Below, piece by piece: positions 48,653-59,467 of a stretch of 64,000 bases of DNA; the first letter of the stretch is position 1; each line of letters opens with the position of its first letter. Made by a program: the position numbers and the translations under genes. The notes beneath the pieces are model-generated. The model saw only the letters and a list, made by a program, of their open reading frames with translations. It searched no databases and was not told where the DNA came from. This DNA is from Comamonadaceae bacterium (GTDB lineage Bacteria > Pseudomonadota > Gammaproteobacteria > Burkholderiales > Burkholderiaceae_C): positions 79,209-143,208 of the forward strand of contig CANEXF010000010.1 in the NCBI GenBank assembly GCA_947443645.1, in the 5' to 3' direction.

Positions 48653-50239
48653 ATGCAACTGATGCAGCAGAGTAAGGCCGACCACAAGGCCAGCCCGCCG
48701 ATGGTGGAAATTCCCCGGAACTACAACGCTGCCCATGACCTGCTGGCACGCAACCGGAACCGGCCGGACAAAGTCGCCTTTATCGACGCGATCAGCGGCG
48801 AGCAGCTGAGCTTTGGCGAGCTCGACGAGCAAGCCCACCGTTTTGCCAATGCCCTGCGCGCCCTGGGCTTCGCACAAGAAAGCCGGGTGCTGGTCGCCAT
48901 GCTGGACACACCGCAATGGCCGGTGGTTTTTCTGGGTTGCATTCTGGCCGGTGTGGTGCCGGTCGCCGTCAACACCTTACTGACGCGCCAGGATTTTGAC
49001 TTCATGCTGCGCGACGCGCGTGCCCAGGGCCTGGTAGTTTCAAGCGCCCTGCTGCCGGTTTTTGAGCCCCTGCTCGCCGGCTTGGACAACTTGCGCTCGG
49101 TGATCGTCGACGGCCCGCCAGACGCATCGCCTTATCCGGCGCTGTCGCAGGTGCTGCGGGGGCAAGCAGCTACAAAAACAGTAGCAAATACCTGTGCTGA
49201 CGATGCCTGCTTCTGGCTTTATTCGAGCGGCTCCACGGGCGCACCCAAAGGCACGGTGCACCTGCACAGCCACCTGATTCAAACTGCCGAGCTGTATGGC
49301 CGCGGCGTGCTGGGCATTGAAGAGTCTGACGTGGTGTATTCGGCCGCCAAGCTGTTTTTTGCCTACGGCCTGGGCAACGCCCTGACCTTTCCCCTGAGCG
49401 TTGGCGCGACCACCGTACTGCTGCCGGCGCGGCCCACGCCGGACCAGGTTTTTGCCATACTCAAGAAACACCAGCCCAGCATTTTTTACGGCGTTCCCAC
49501 CTTGTATGCCGCGCTGCTGGCCGACCCCGCCAAGCCGGCGAAGTCCGAATTGAATCTGCGCGTCTGCACCAGCGCGGGCGAAGCGCTGCCGGCAGAAATC
49601 GGCAGGAAATGGGCGCAGCACTATGGCTGCGACATCCTGGACGGCATAGGCTCGACGGAAATGCTGCATATCTTTTTGAGCAACCGGCCTGGCCAGGTAC
49701 GCTACGGCACCACCGGCCAGGCCGTGCCGGGCTACCAGCTGCGCATCATCGCCGACGATGGCCACGAATGCGGCGTCGGCGAAATCGGCGAACTGCAGAT
49801 TTCCGGCCCGAGCGCCGCCATCATGTACTGGAACAACCGCGCCAAGACCAAAGCCACGTTTGCCGGCGAATGGACCCGCAGCGGCGACAAATACACCCGC
49901 GACGCCGACGGTTTTTACACCTATGGCGGGCGCAGCGACGACATGCTCAAGGTCGGCGGTATTTATGTCTCGCCGTTTGAAGTCGAAGCCTGCCTGATGA
50001 CACACGCCTGCGTGCTGGAAGTCGCGGTGATTGGCGTGCTGGACGCAGATCAGTTGCTCAAGCCCAAGGCCTTTGTGGTCTTCAAGTCAGGACACAGCGC
50101 AACGACAGAGGAGCTGCAAAGCCATGTCAAGCAGCAGCTGGCGCCCTACAAATACCCGCGCTGGATAGAGTTTGTCGCCGAGCTGCCAAAGACCGCGACA
50201 GGTAAAATCCAGCGCTTCAAGTTGCGCCAGTTGGGCTAG
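48653..50239 (+). CDS. bclA: benzoate-CoA ligase
   Basis: Activates benzoate with ATP and CoA to benzoyl-CoA, the entry of the box pathway. The 528-residue protein has the AMP-binding P-loop YSSGSTGAPKGTVHLH, DGIGSTEMLHIFLSN, YTYGGRSDDMLKVGG and the catalytic Lys in KTATGKIQRFKLRQL. A repeat core (R7) inside the gene encodes QAATKTVANT just before the P-loop region. The start follows GGAGACAAGC. Confidence 0.93.
   Translation: MQLMQQSKADHKASPPMVEIPRNYNAAHDLLARNRNRPDKVAFIDAISGEQLSFGELDEQAHRFANALRALGFAQESRVLVAMLDTPQWPVVFLGCILAGVVPVAVNTLLTRQDFDFMLRDARAQGLVVSSALLPVFEPLLAGLDNLRSVIVDGPPDASPYPALSQVLRGQAATKTVANTCADDACFWLYSSGSTGAPKGTVHLHSHLIQTAELYGRGVLGIEESDVVYSAAKLFFAYGLGNALTFPLSVGATTVLLPARPTPDQVFAILKKHQPSIFYGVPTLYAALLADPAKPAKSELNLRVCTSAGEALPAEIGRKWAQHYGCDILDGIGSTEMLHIFLSNRPGQVRYGTTGQAVPGYQLRIIADDGHECGVGEIGELQISGPSAAIMYWNNRAKTKATFAGEWTRSGDKYTRDADGFYTYGGRSDDMLKVGGIYVSPFEVEACLMTHACVLEVAVIGVLDADQLLKPKAFVVFKSGHSATTEELQSHVKQQLAPYKYPRWIEFVAELPKTATGKIQRFKLRQLG
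49148..49188 (-). repeat. two-part dispersed repeat, copy R7, inside the ligase gene
   Basis: On the minus strand GCTACTGTTTTTGTAGC (49185-49169) is followed by TGCTTGCCCCCGCAGC, matching the family start. It is translated in the ligase. Confidence 0.6.
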
Positions 50240-50375
50240 GACGCGCAAACCAGACCGCGTGGCGGACTTGAAGGCTGGCACTTTCAGGCCGCAATCACGG
50301 GTTTTACATGAGGTCGCGGCGCCACCTGCACGCGTAACATCAAGTCATTCTGAATTTCAACCTGGAGTTTTTTTG

Positions 50376-51560
50376 ATGACCTCACGCCGACTCATTCTGA
50401 CCCGTAGCGCCGCCCTCATGGGTGCCGCTTCAACCGGCTTGTTTCTTCCAGCTGCAGCGCAAGCGCAATCAGGCAAGCTGCGCGTCGGTTTCATGCTGCC
50501 CTATACAGGCACCTTTGCCCAGCTTGGCGTTGCGATTGAAAACGGGTTCCGCATGGCCATCAACGAGCAAGGCGGCAAGCTGGGCGGTCGCGAGATTGAA
50601 TATTTCAAGGTTGACGACGAGTCCGAACCGTCCAAAGGCATAGAAAACGCCAACAAGCTGGTGCAGCGTGACAAGGTCGATGTGCTGATCGGCACGGTGC
50701 ACTCCGGCGTGCAGATGGGCATACAGAAAGTCGCGCGCGACTCCGGCGTGCTGAGCCTGATCCCCAACGCAGGCGTGCATGCCGCCACCCGCGCCTTGTG
50801 CGCACCCAATGTGTTTCGCACCAGCTTCAGCAACTCGCAGCCCACACGCGCGCTCGGAAAGGCGATGTATGACCGCGGCGCCAAGACCGCTGTCTGGATC
50901 ACCTGGAAATACGCCGCTGGCGATGAAGCTTTTGAAGGTTTCAAGGAAGGCTACCTCGCCGCTGGCGGCAAGATCATCAAGGAGCTGGGCCTGCCGTTTC
51001 CGCAAGTGGAGTTCCAGGCGCTGCTGACTGAAATCGCGGCGCTCAAACCCGACGCAGTGGCCTGCTTTTTTGCCGGAGGCGGCGCGGCCAAGTTCATCAA
51101 GGACTACGCGGCAGCAGGCCTCAAGGGCAAGATTCCCCTGTACGGCTCGGGCTTTCTGACCGAAGGCGTGCTCGACGCGGCCGGCCCGGCGGCCGACGGC
51201 ATCATCACCACCATGCATTACAGCGACTCGCTCAATACGCCGCGCAACAACAAATTCCGCCTGGACTACGCCAAGGCCTTCAAGGCGCAGCCTGATGTCT
51301 ATGCGGTCCAGGGCTACGACACCGGCCTGCTGCTGATCCAGGGCGCGAACGCCGTCAAGGGCGATCTGAGCAACAAGCCTGCGCTCTACAAGGCCATGGA
51401 AGGCGCGACCATAGACAGCCCACGCGGCAAGTGGACCATGAGCAAGTCACACAACCCAGTGCAGGACATGTACCTGCGCGTGGTTGAAAACAAGGAAAAC
51501 AAGGTCATTGGCATCGCTGCCAAGGCGCTGGCTGATTCTGGCGCGGGCTGTAAGATGTAG
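50376..51560 (+). CDS. ABC transporter substrate-binding protein (LivK-like)
   Basis: A 394-residue periplasmic binding protein with a Tat-like twin-Arg signal peptide (TSRRLILTRSAALMG to AQAQ). LRVGFMLPYTGTFAQLG, KVDDESEPSKGIENANKLV and VQGYDTGLLLIQGANA are typical of the leucine-binding protein family; members next to box or aromatic genes bind benzoate-type acids. The ATG at 50376 is used because it starts the signal peptide. It begins a five-gene transporter set. Confidence 0.92.
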   Translation: MTSRRLILTRSAALMGAASTGLFLPAAAQAQSGKLRVGFMLPYTGTFAQLGVAIENGFRMAINEQGGKLGGREIEYFKVDDESEPSKGIENANKLVQRDKVDVLIGTVHSGVQMGIQKVARDSGVLSLIPNAGVHAATRALCAPNVFRTSFSNSQPTRALGKAMYDRGAKTAVWITWKYAAGDEAFEGFKEGYLAAGGKIIKELGLPFPQVEFQALLTEIAALKPDAVACFFAGGGAAKFIKDYAAAGLKGKIPLYGSGFLTEGVLDAAGPAADGIITTMHYSDSLNTPRNNKFRLDYAKAFKAQPDVYAVQGYDTGLLLIQGANAVKGDLSNKPALYKAMEGATIDSPRGKWTMSKSHNPVQDMYLRVVENKENKVIGIAAKALADSGAGCKM

Positions 51561-51652
51561 CCCCCACGGTTGCTCACTGCGTGTAGCGCCCTGCCCCCCG
51601 AGGGGGCCGCTGCGCCTGCGGGCCGGCTGAGCCGGACCCGCGGCCCTGGCTG
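51561..51652 (+). repeat. C-rich dispersed repeat after the binding-protein gene
   Basis: CCCCCACGG, CTGCCCCCCGAGGGGGCC and GGCCGGCTGAGCCGG make a long GC-rich segment related to 14370 and 52591. It begins directly after the stop codon. Confidence 0.8.
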
Positions 51653-51715
51653 AAAGTTGCGGGGAGAACCTGTCACCCTCCCCATTTATTTGAACCAGCC
51701 GGTAAGCACGCTCTC

Positions 51716-52579
51716 ATGGATTTAGCCAACTTTTTCATCCAGCTGCTCAACAGCGTGCAATACGGCTTGCTGCTGTTCATGCTGGCGGCCGGGCTGACCC
51801 TGATCTTCGGCATCATGGGCGTGGTCAACCTCGCGCATGGCAGCTTTTACATGCTGGGCGCCTATCTAGCCTGGTCGCTCAGTGCCCAGTTCGGTAGCCT
51901 CACGATAGCCATCCTCGTTGGCACCGCTTTATCGGTGCTGTTTGGCCTAGCGCTTGAATGGCTGCTGTTTCGCCACTTCTACAAACGCGACCATCTTGAC
52001 CAGGTACTGCTGACCTTTGGCCTGATCTATATCTTCGAAGAAATGCGCGCCATCATCTGGGGCGACGATGTGCACGGCGTGAACGTACCCGACCTACTGA
52101 GCGCCTCGATTCCCCTGACCGAGAACCTGTCTTATCCGGTTTACCGCCTCTTCATGTCCGCTGTCTGCATGGCCCTGGCGTTGGGGCTGTACCTGCTGAT
52201 TTCCAAAACCCGCCTGGGCATGAAGATTCGCGCCGGCGCCTTCAACCGCGAGATGGCCGAGTCTCTGGGCATCAACATCAAACTGATTCATGCGCTGGTG
52301 TTTGCACTCGGTGTCGGCCTGGCAGCGATTGCCGGCATGATCGCCGCACCCGTTGCCAGCGTCTACCCCAACATGGGCTCTCAGGTACTCATCATGTGTT
52401 TTGTGGTGGTGGTGATTGGCGGCATAGGCTCGGTGCGCGGCGCGCTGATCTCGGCCCTGCTGGTTGGCCTGGTCGACACCTTTGGAAAGGTGCTGTTGCC
52501 CTCCATGGCCGGCATGCTGGTCTATATGTTGATGGCTGCGGTTCTTTTGTGGAAGCCTGAGGGCTTGTTCAAGCAATGA
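51716..52579 (+). CDS. livH: branched-chain-type ABC transporter permease LivH
   Basis: A 287-residue inner-membrane permease with about eight hydrophobic segments, including YGLLLFMLAAGLTLIFGIMG and VVVVIGGIGSVRGALISALL. GVVNLAHGSFYMLGAYL is the conserved LivH motif. It pairs with LivM at 52695 to import the ligand of the upstream binding protein. Confidence 0.93.
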   Translation: MDLANFFIQLLNSVQYGLLLFMLAAGLTLIFGIMGVVNLAHGSFYMLGAYLAWSLSAQFGSLTIAILVGTALSVLFGLALEWLLFRHFYKRDHLDQVLLTFGLIYIFEEMRAIIWGDDVHGVNVPDLLSASIPLTENLSYPVYRLFMSAVCMALALGLYLLISKTRLGMKIRAGAFNREMAESLGINIKLIHALVFALGVGLAAIAGMIAAPVASVYPNMGSQVLIMCFVVVVIGGIGSVRGALISALLVGLVDTFGKVLLPSMAGMLVYMLMAAVLLWKPEGLFKQ

Positions 52580-52590
52580 AGAGCTCACAA

Positions 52591-52665
52591 CCCCCACGCT
52601 TTTCACTTCGTGTAATGCGCTGCCCCCCGAGGGGGCTAATTTTCCTTGGGGCGGCCCGGCGGAAA
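52591..52665 (+). repeat. C-rich dispersed repeat between livH and livM
   Basis: CCCCCACGC, CTGCCCCCCGAGGGGGC and CTTGGGGCGGCCCGGCGG repeat the pattern at 14370 and 51561. Confidence 0.8.
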
Positions 52666-52694
52666 ATTGCCGTGCCATCTCCGCGCTTTGTTCT

Positions 52695-53720
52695 ATGAGT
52701 TCTCAAAAATCCAATCTTGAAATTTTGCCGCGCGGCGTGCAGTTTGCGCTGGGTCTGGCGCTGATCGCGCTGTTGGCCTTTCCTTTTACCGGCACTGATT
52801 TCTACACCGAGATGGTCACGCGCATGATGATCATGGCGATCTTTGCCATGAGCCTGGACTTGCTGCAAGGCGTGACCGGCCTGGTCTCGCTGGGCCATGC
52901 TGCCTACTTTGGACTGGCCGGTTACGCGCTGGCCTTTCTGACGCCGCAAGGCGAGGCCGTCAGCCTCTGGTGGACCTTGCCCGTGGCCGTTCTGGGCTCT
53001 GGCCTGGCCGCGCTCATCATCGGTATTTTTGTGGTTCGCACGCACGGCATCTACTTCATCATGGTGACCATGGCCTTTGCGCAGATGGTGTTCTTCCTGT
53101 TCTTTGACAACAAGCTGCTGGGCGGCTCGGACGGGCTGTACATCAACTTCAGGCCCAGCGCCGACCTGCTGGGCTGGGTGCCATTTGAGCTGGACAACAA
53201 GCGCACGTTTTACTATTTCACGCTGGCCGTCATGCTGCTGGTCTATGCCTTTTTGCGCCGCCTGCTCTGGAGTCCGTTTGGCCGTGCGCTGGCCGGCATA
53301 CGCGTCAATGAGCACCGCATGCGAGCGCTGGGGTTTGGCGTGCTCGGCTACAAGCTGGCGGCTTTCACGCTGGCGGGCAGCCTGGCGGGTCTGGCCGGCT
53401 ATTTGTGGGGCGCGCAAAGCGGCTACATCAACCCCGAGTTGATGGGCTTTCACATGAGCGCGCATGCCTGCCTGATGGTGATCATGGGCGGCATGGGAAA
53501 CTTTGCCGGCGCTATCGTGGGGGCGTTTGCGTTTGAATATTTGCTGCATGCGTTCAAGGACTTGCCGGCCATCGACCTATTTGGCGCCAGCGTCAATCTC
53601 GGCAAGCACTGGCAGCTGTGGATGGGGCTGTTCATTGTGCTGCTGGTGTGCTTTGCGCCGCGCGGCATCCTCGGCCTGATAGGCAGATTCAGCCAGAAAA
53701 AAGAGGCGGCAGATGTCTGA
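52695..53720 (+). CDS. livM: branched-chain-type ABC transporter permease LivM
   Basis: A 341-residue permease with about nine membrane segments (ALIALLAFPFTGTDFYTEMV, GLVSLGHAAYFGLAGYALAF) and the EAA-like loop GRALAGIRVNEHRMRALGF. It ends in a Lys-rich tail overlapping livG by eight bases. Confidence 0.93.
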   Translation: MSSQKSNLEILPRGVQFALGLALIALLAFPFTGTDFYTEMVTRMMIMAIFAMSLDLLQGVTGLVSLGHAAYFGLAGYALAFLTPQGEAVSLWWTLPVAVLGSGLAALIIGIFVVRTHGIYFIMVTMAFAQMVFFLFFDNKLLGGSDGLYINFRPSADLLGWVPFELDNKRTFYYFTLAVMLLVYAFLRRLLWSPFGRALAGIRVNEHRMRALGFGVLGYKLAAFTLAGSLAGLAGYLWGAQSGYINPELMGFHMSAHACLMVIMGGMGNFAGAIVGAFAFEYLLHAFKDLPAIDLFGASVNLGKHWQLWMGLFIVLLVCFAPRGILGLIGRFSQKKEAADV

Positions 53721-54462
53721 AGTCCTGCTCAGCGCGCATCACCTGACCAAGCGCTTTGGCGGCCTGGCGGCCGTCAATGACGTCTCGCTTGAACTGCTGC
53801 GCAACCATATACACGCGGTGATTGGCCCCAACGGCGCCGGCAAGTCGACCTTGACCAATCTGCTGTCCGGTGACCTGCCCCTGACATCGGGCCGGGTCAC
53901 GCTGGGCACGCAGGACATCACGGGCTGGAAGCCCGAAAAGATCTCTGCCCAGGGCCTGGGCCGCAGCTACCAGAAGACGAACATCTTTTTGCCTTTTAGC
54001 GTCTGGGAAAACGTGCGTCTGGCGGCCCAGTCGCGCCAGCCATCTGCCACCCGCTGGCTGCAACGCGCTAGTAATTTGCTAGCTGTTAACGCCCGCGCAG
54101 AAAGGGCGCTGGAGCTTTCTGGCTTGCAACACCGAAAAACCAGCATCGCCGGAACCATCAGCCACGGCGAGCAGCGCCAGCTCGAGATCGCCATGACGCT
54201 GGCCACCGAGCCGCAAGTACTGCTGCTTGACGAGCCGCTCGCCGGCATGGGTGCGGTCGAAGCCGAACGCATGGTGCGCCTGTTGCAAGACATCAAGAAA
54301 GACCACGGCATGCTGCTGGTCGAGCACGACATGGATGCGGTCTTCACCCTTGCAGACAGGCTCACCGTGATGGTCAACGGTCAGGTCATTGCCAGCGGCA
54401 CACCGGCAGACATCCGGGCCGATGCCAATGTGCAGGCGGCCTACCTCGGCGAGAACCACTGA
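53713..54462 (+). CDS. livG: ABC transporter ATP-binding protein LivG
   Basis: A 249-residue ATPase: Walker A GPNGAGKST, signature ISHGEQRQLEIAM, Walker B VLLLDEPLAGMG and the switch His in LVEHDMD. The stretch RASNLLAVNARAERALELSG is encoded by a dispersed repeat (R8). It overlaps livM and livF. Confidence 0.94.
   Translation: MSEVLLSAHHLTKRFGGLAAVNDVSLELLRNHIHAVIGPNGAGKSTLTNLLSGDLPLTSGRVTLGTQDITGWKPEKISAQGLGRSYQKTNIFLPFSVWENVRLAAQSRQPSATRWLQRASNLLAVNARAERALELSGLQHRKTSIAGTISHGEQRQLEIAMTLATEPQVLLLDEPLAGMGAVEAERMVRLLQDIKKDHGMLLVEHDMDAVFTLADRLTVMVNGQVIASGTPADIRADANVQAAYLGENH
54067..54114 (+). repeat. two-part dispersed repeat, copy R8, inside livG
   Basis: The core GCTAGTAATTTGCTAGC (54067-54083) is followed by TGTTAACGCCCGCGCAG and then GGGCGCTGGAGC, closely matching R4. 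Confidence 0.75.
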
Positions 54463-55175
54463 TGAGCGATTTACTCATAGACGCAAAAGCGGTCAACACC
54501 TATTACGGCGCCAGCCATGTGCTGCGCGGCATCGACTTCTCAGTGGCACGCGGTCAGACCGTGGGACTGATGGGCCGCAACGGCATGGGCAAAAGCACGC
54601 TACTCAAAAGCATCATGGGTATCGTCAAGCCGCGCTCAGGCAGCATCAGCATCGCCGGCAAAGCCATGATGGGGCGCGCGCCTTTTGAGATTGCCCGTCT
54701 GGGCGTCGCCTACGTTCCCGAAGGTCGGGGCATTTTTGGCAACCTCAGCGTCGTCGAAAACCTCAAGATGGCCGCACGCGCCGGCACGCGGGGCCAACGC
54801 GACTGGACTTACGAACGCGTGCTGGAAACCTTCCCACGCCTGCAAGAACGCCTGAAACACGGCGGACAGCAACTCAGCGGCGGCGAGCAGCAAATGCTGA
54901 CCATAGGCCGCGCGCTGATGACCAACCCCGACCTCTTGATACTTGACGAGGCCACGGAAGGCCTGGCGCCACTGATCGCGCGCGACATCTGGCGCATCTG
55001 CGCACTGATTCGTGAAAGCGGCATCAGCAGCGTCATCGTCGACAAGAACTGGAAGCATGTCACCCAGATCACAGACCGCAACGTGATCCTGCTCAAGGGT
55101 GAAGTGGTGTTTGAAGGCAGCTCGGACGAGCTGCATGCCAGACCCGAACTGTTGCAGCAGTACCTGGGCGTTTAG
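54462..55175 (+). CDS. livF: ABC transporter ATP-binding protein LivF
   Basis: A 237-residue ATPase: Walker A GRNGMGKST, signature LSGGEQQMLTIGRALM, Walker B LLILDEATEGLAP, and IARLGVAYVPEGRGIFGNLS. Its start overlaps the livG stop by one base. It ends the transporter operon. Confidence 0.94.
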   Translation: MSDLLIDAKAVNTYYGASHVLRGIDFSVARGQTVGLMGRNGMGKSTLLKSIMGIVKPRSGSISIAGKAMMGRAPFEIARLGVAYVPEGRGIFGNLSVVENLKMAARAGTRGQRDWTYERVLETFPRLQERLKHGGQQLSGGEQQMLTIGRALMTNPDLLILDEATEGLAPLIARDIWRICALIRESGISSVIVDKNWKHVTQITDRNVILLKGEVVFEGSSDELHARPELLQQYLGV

Positions 55176-55181
55176 TCCGCT

Positions 55182-57358
<2,177 letters not shown>

Positions 57359-57450
57359 GCAGTTTCAGGGCCGCAGCGCGGCACATTGAGGTAAATTGCG
57401 CGCATGCCCATTGCCAGGTTTGCGCAGGGCGACAAGCGAGTAAACCACTT

Positions 57451-58356
57451 ATGAGCCTAGAAAAACCGCCCATACCGCGCCCACTCAAGGGCGTTCGCAT
57501 CCTCAGCCTGGCACTCAACCTGCCAGGCCCGGCAGGCTTGTTGCGCTGCCACAAGATGGGCGCGGCCTGCGTCAAACTCGAGCCCCCCGCACCGCTGGGC
57601 GCAGCGAGCGCGGTGTCCGGCGACCCCATGAGCAGCTACTGCCCATCGGCCTATGCTGTGCTGCACCAGGGCATTCGCATTACCGTGGCCGACCTCAAGA
57701 CCAGCCAAGGCCAGAAACATCTGCACCACGAACTGGCCAAGGCAGATGTGCTGCTGACCTCATTTCGGCCGTCGGCCTTGCTCAAGCTGGGTTTGAGCTG
57801 GAAGGATCTGCACCAGCAGTACCCGACCCTGAGCCAGGTCGCCATCATAGGCAGCCCCGGCGAGCGCGCCGAGCAAGCCGGCCACGACCTGACCTATCTG
57901 GCTGAAAACGAACTCATCACCGGCCTGGACTTGCCCGCTACGCTCTACGCCGACATGGGCGGCGCACTGACAACCAGCGAGGCGGTGCTCAAGGCGGTGC
58001 TGCACACCCGCCTTCAAGGTCAAGGCGCATATCTCGAAGTCGCACTCTCCGAGGCTGCTGCCTTTCTGGCCTTGCCGCACGACTGGGGTCTGACCAAGCC
58101 AGGCTCCGAGCTTGGTGGAGGCCATGCTGGTTATCAGGTCTACAAATGCAAGGACGGCCGCGTCGTCGTGGCCGCACTGGAGCCGCATTTTGCGGCGCGC
58201 TTGTGTGCGCTGGTCGGACTGCCGAACGCCAGCGCCGAACGCATGCATGACGCGGCTACCCGGCAAAGCATTGGCGACTGGCTAAGCGGCAAAACACGCA
58301 AGGCGCTGGAGCGACTGGCCGCCGAAAACGACATCCCTCTTCACACCTTGCCATAG
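57451..58356 (+). CDS. short CaiB/BaiF-type CoA transferase-like protein
   Basis: A 301-residue member of the class III CoA-transferase family: GVRILSLALNLPGPAGLLRC, MGAACVKLEPP, VADLKTSQGQKHLHHELAKA and the catalytic Asp region HDLTYLAEN. Usual members are about 380-400 residues; this one stops after the C-terminal helix RKALERLAAENDIPLHTLP, so the C-terminal lobe is short. It lies 92 bases after pobA. The CoA donor and acceptor are unknown; a racemase is an alternative. Confidence 0.8.
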   Translation: MSLEKPPIPRPLKGVRILSLALNLPGPAGLLRCHKMGAACVKLEPPAPLGAASAVSGDPMSSYCPSAYAVLHQGIRITVADLKTSQGQKHLHHELAKADVLLTSFRPSALLKLGLSWKDLHQQYPTLSQVAIIGSPGERAEQAGHDLTYLAENELITGLDLPATLYADMGGALTTSEAVLKAVLHTRLQGQGAYLEVALSEAAAFLALPHDWGLTKPGSELGGGHAGYQVYKCKDGRVVVAALEPHFAARLCALVGLPNASAERMHDAATRQSIGDWLSGKTRKALERLAAENDIPLHTLP

Positions 58357-58491
58357 GCAACGCAAGGCGCGTGGCGGCTGGCTCGCGCGGGTTATCACTT
58401 AGCCTTCAGGACCAGCGCAGGCCATATCATAAGTACACTTACTAGATTGGTGCGCTGGCTGTGAGTCGGCTCTTTGAACGGATATTTCGAC

Positions 58492-59466
58492 ATGATGAAA
58501 CTACTGCTCGGCATTGCTGGACTGGGATGTCTGATGTCGGCACTGCACGCGCAGCCGGCACTGCCGCAAGACTACCCGAACAAGCCGATAAGACTGGTGG
58601 TGCCCTACCCGCCTGGCGGCGGCAACGACACGCTGGGCCGCATCGTGGCGCAGCGCCTGTCGACAGCCCTGGGGCAGCAAGTTTTTGTCGACAACCGGCC
58701 AGGCGCTGGCGGCAACCTGGGCACCGAGCAAGTAGCCCACGCCAAGCCTGACGGCTACACCCTGACGCTGGGCTTTGTCGCCAACCTGGCGATCACGCCG
58801 CACATGGGCAAGGTCAACTATGACCCGCTCAAGGACTTCGCGCCGATCAGCATGGTCGCGCAGGGTTATCAGATTCTGGTCGTGAACCCGGCCTTGCCCG
58901 TGAAATCCGTTCCCGAGCTGGTGGCGCTGGCCAAAGCCAAACCCGGCACGCTGAACTTTGCATCTGGGGGCAACGGCTCGCCACTGCAGCTGGTGGCCGA
59001 GCTGTTCAAGATCGCGGCCGGCATAGACATGATGCACATCCCCTACAAGGGCAGCAGTCCAGCTGCCGCAGCCGTGATTTCAGGCGAGACGCAAATGGTC
59101 TTCGGTGGGGTGGTCTCCAGCCTGCCCTTCATCAAGAGCGGGCGACTGCGCGCCCTGGCCGTGACCTCACCCAGGAGACTGGAGTCGCTGCCGGACGTGC
59201 CGACCATGGTCGAGCTCGGCTATCCCAGTGTGGTGGCGAGTTCATGGTACGGCCTGTTTGCGCCCTCCGGAACACCTGCGGCCATCATCCAGCGCCTGAA
59301 CCGAGAAATGACCGCTCTGGGAAAAACCCCTGAGCACCGCGAGCAATTAGTCAAGCAAAGCCAGGAAGCGGTCTACAGCACGCCCGAAGAGCTGGCCCAA
59401 TACGTCAAAAGCGAGTCCGAAAAATGGGGCCGCGTCATCAAAACCGCACACATAGAGGCAGAATAA
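58492..59466 (+). CDS. Bug-family (TctC) extracytoplasmic solute receptor
   Basis: A 324-residue periplasmic receptor with signal peptide MMKLLLGIAGLGCLMSALHA. RLVVPYPPGGGNDTLGRIVA, VDNRPGAGGNLGTEQVAHAK and SSWYGLFAPSGTPAAIIQRL match the receptor at 29403 almost word for word, so the two are recent paralogues. It precedes the decarboxylase-like gene by one base, so they are coupled. Confidence 0.9.
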   Translation: MMKLLLGIAGLGCLMSALHAQPALPQDYPNKPIRLVVPYPPGGGNDTLGRIVAQRLSTALGQQVFVDNRPGAGGNLGTEQVAHAKPDGYTLTLGFVANLAITPHMGKVNYDPLKDFAPISMVAQGYQILVVNPALPVKSVPELVALAKAKPGTLNFASGGNGSPLQLVAELFKIAAGIDMMHIPYKGSSPAAAAVISGETQMVFGGVVSSLPFIKSGRLRALAVTSPRRLESLPDVPTMVELGYPSVVASSWYGLFAPSGTPAAIIQRLNREMTALGKTPEHREQLVKQSQEAVYSTPEELAQYVKSESEKWGRVIKTAHIEAE

Positions 59467-59467
59467 A

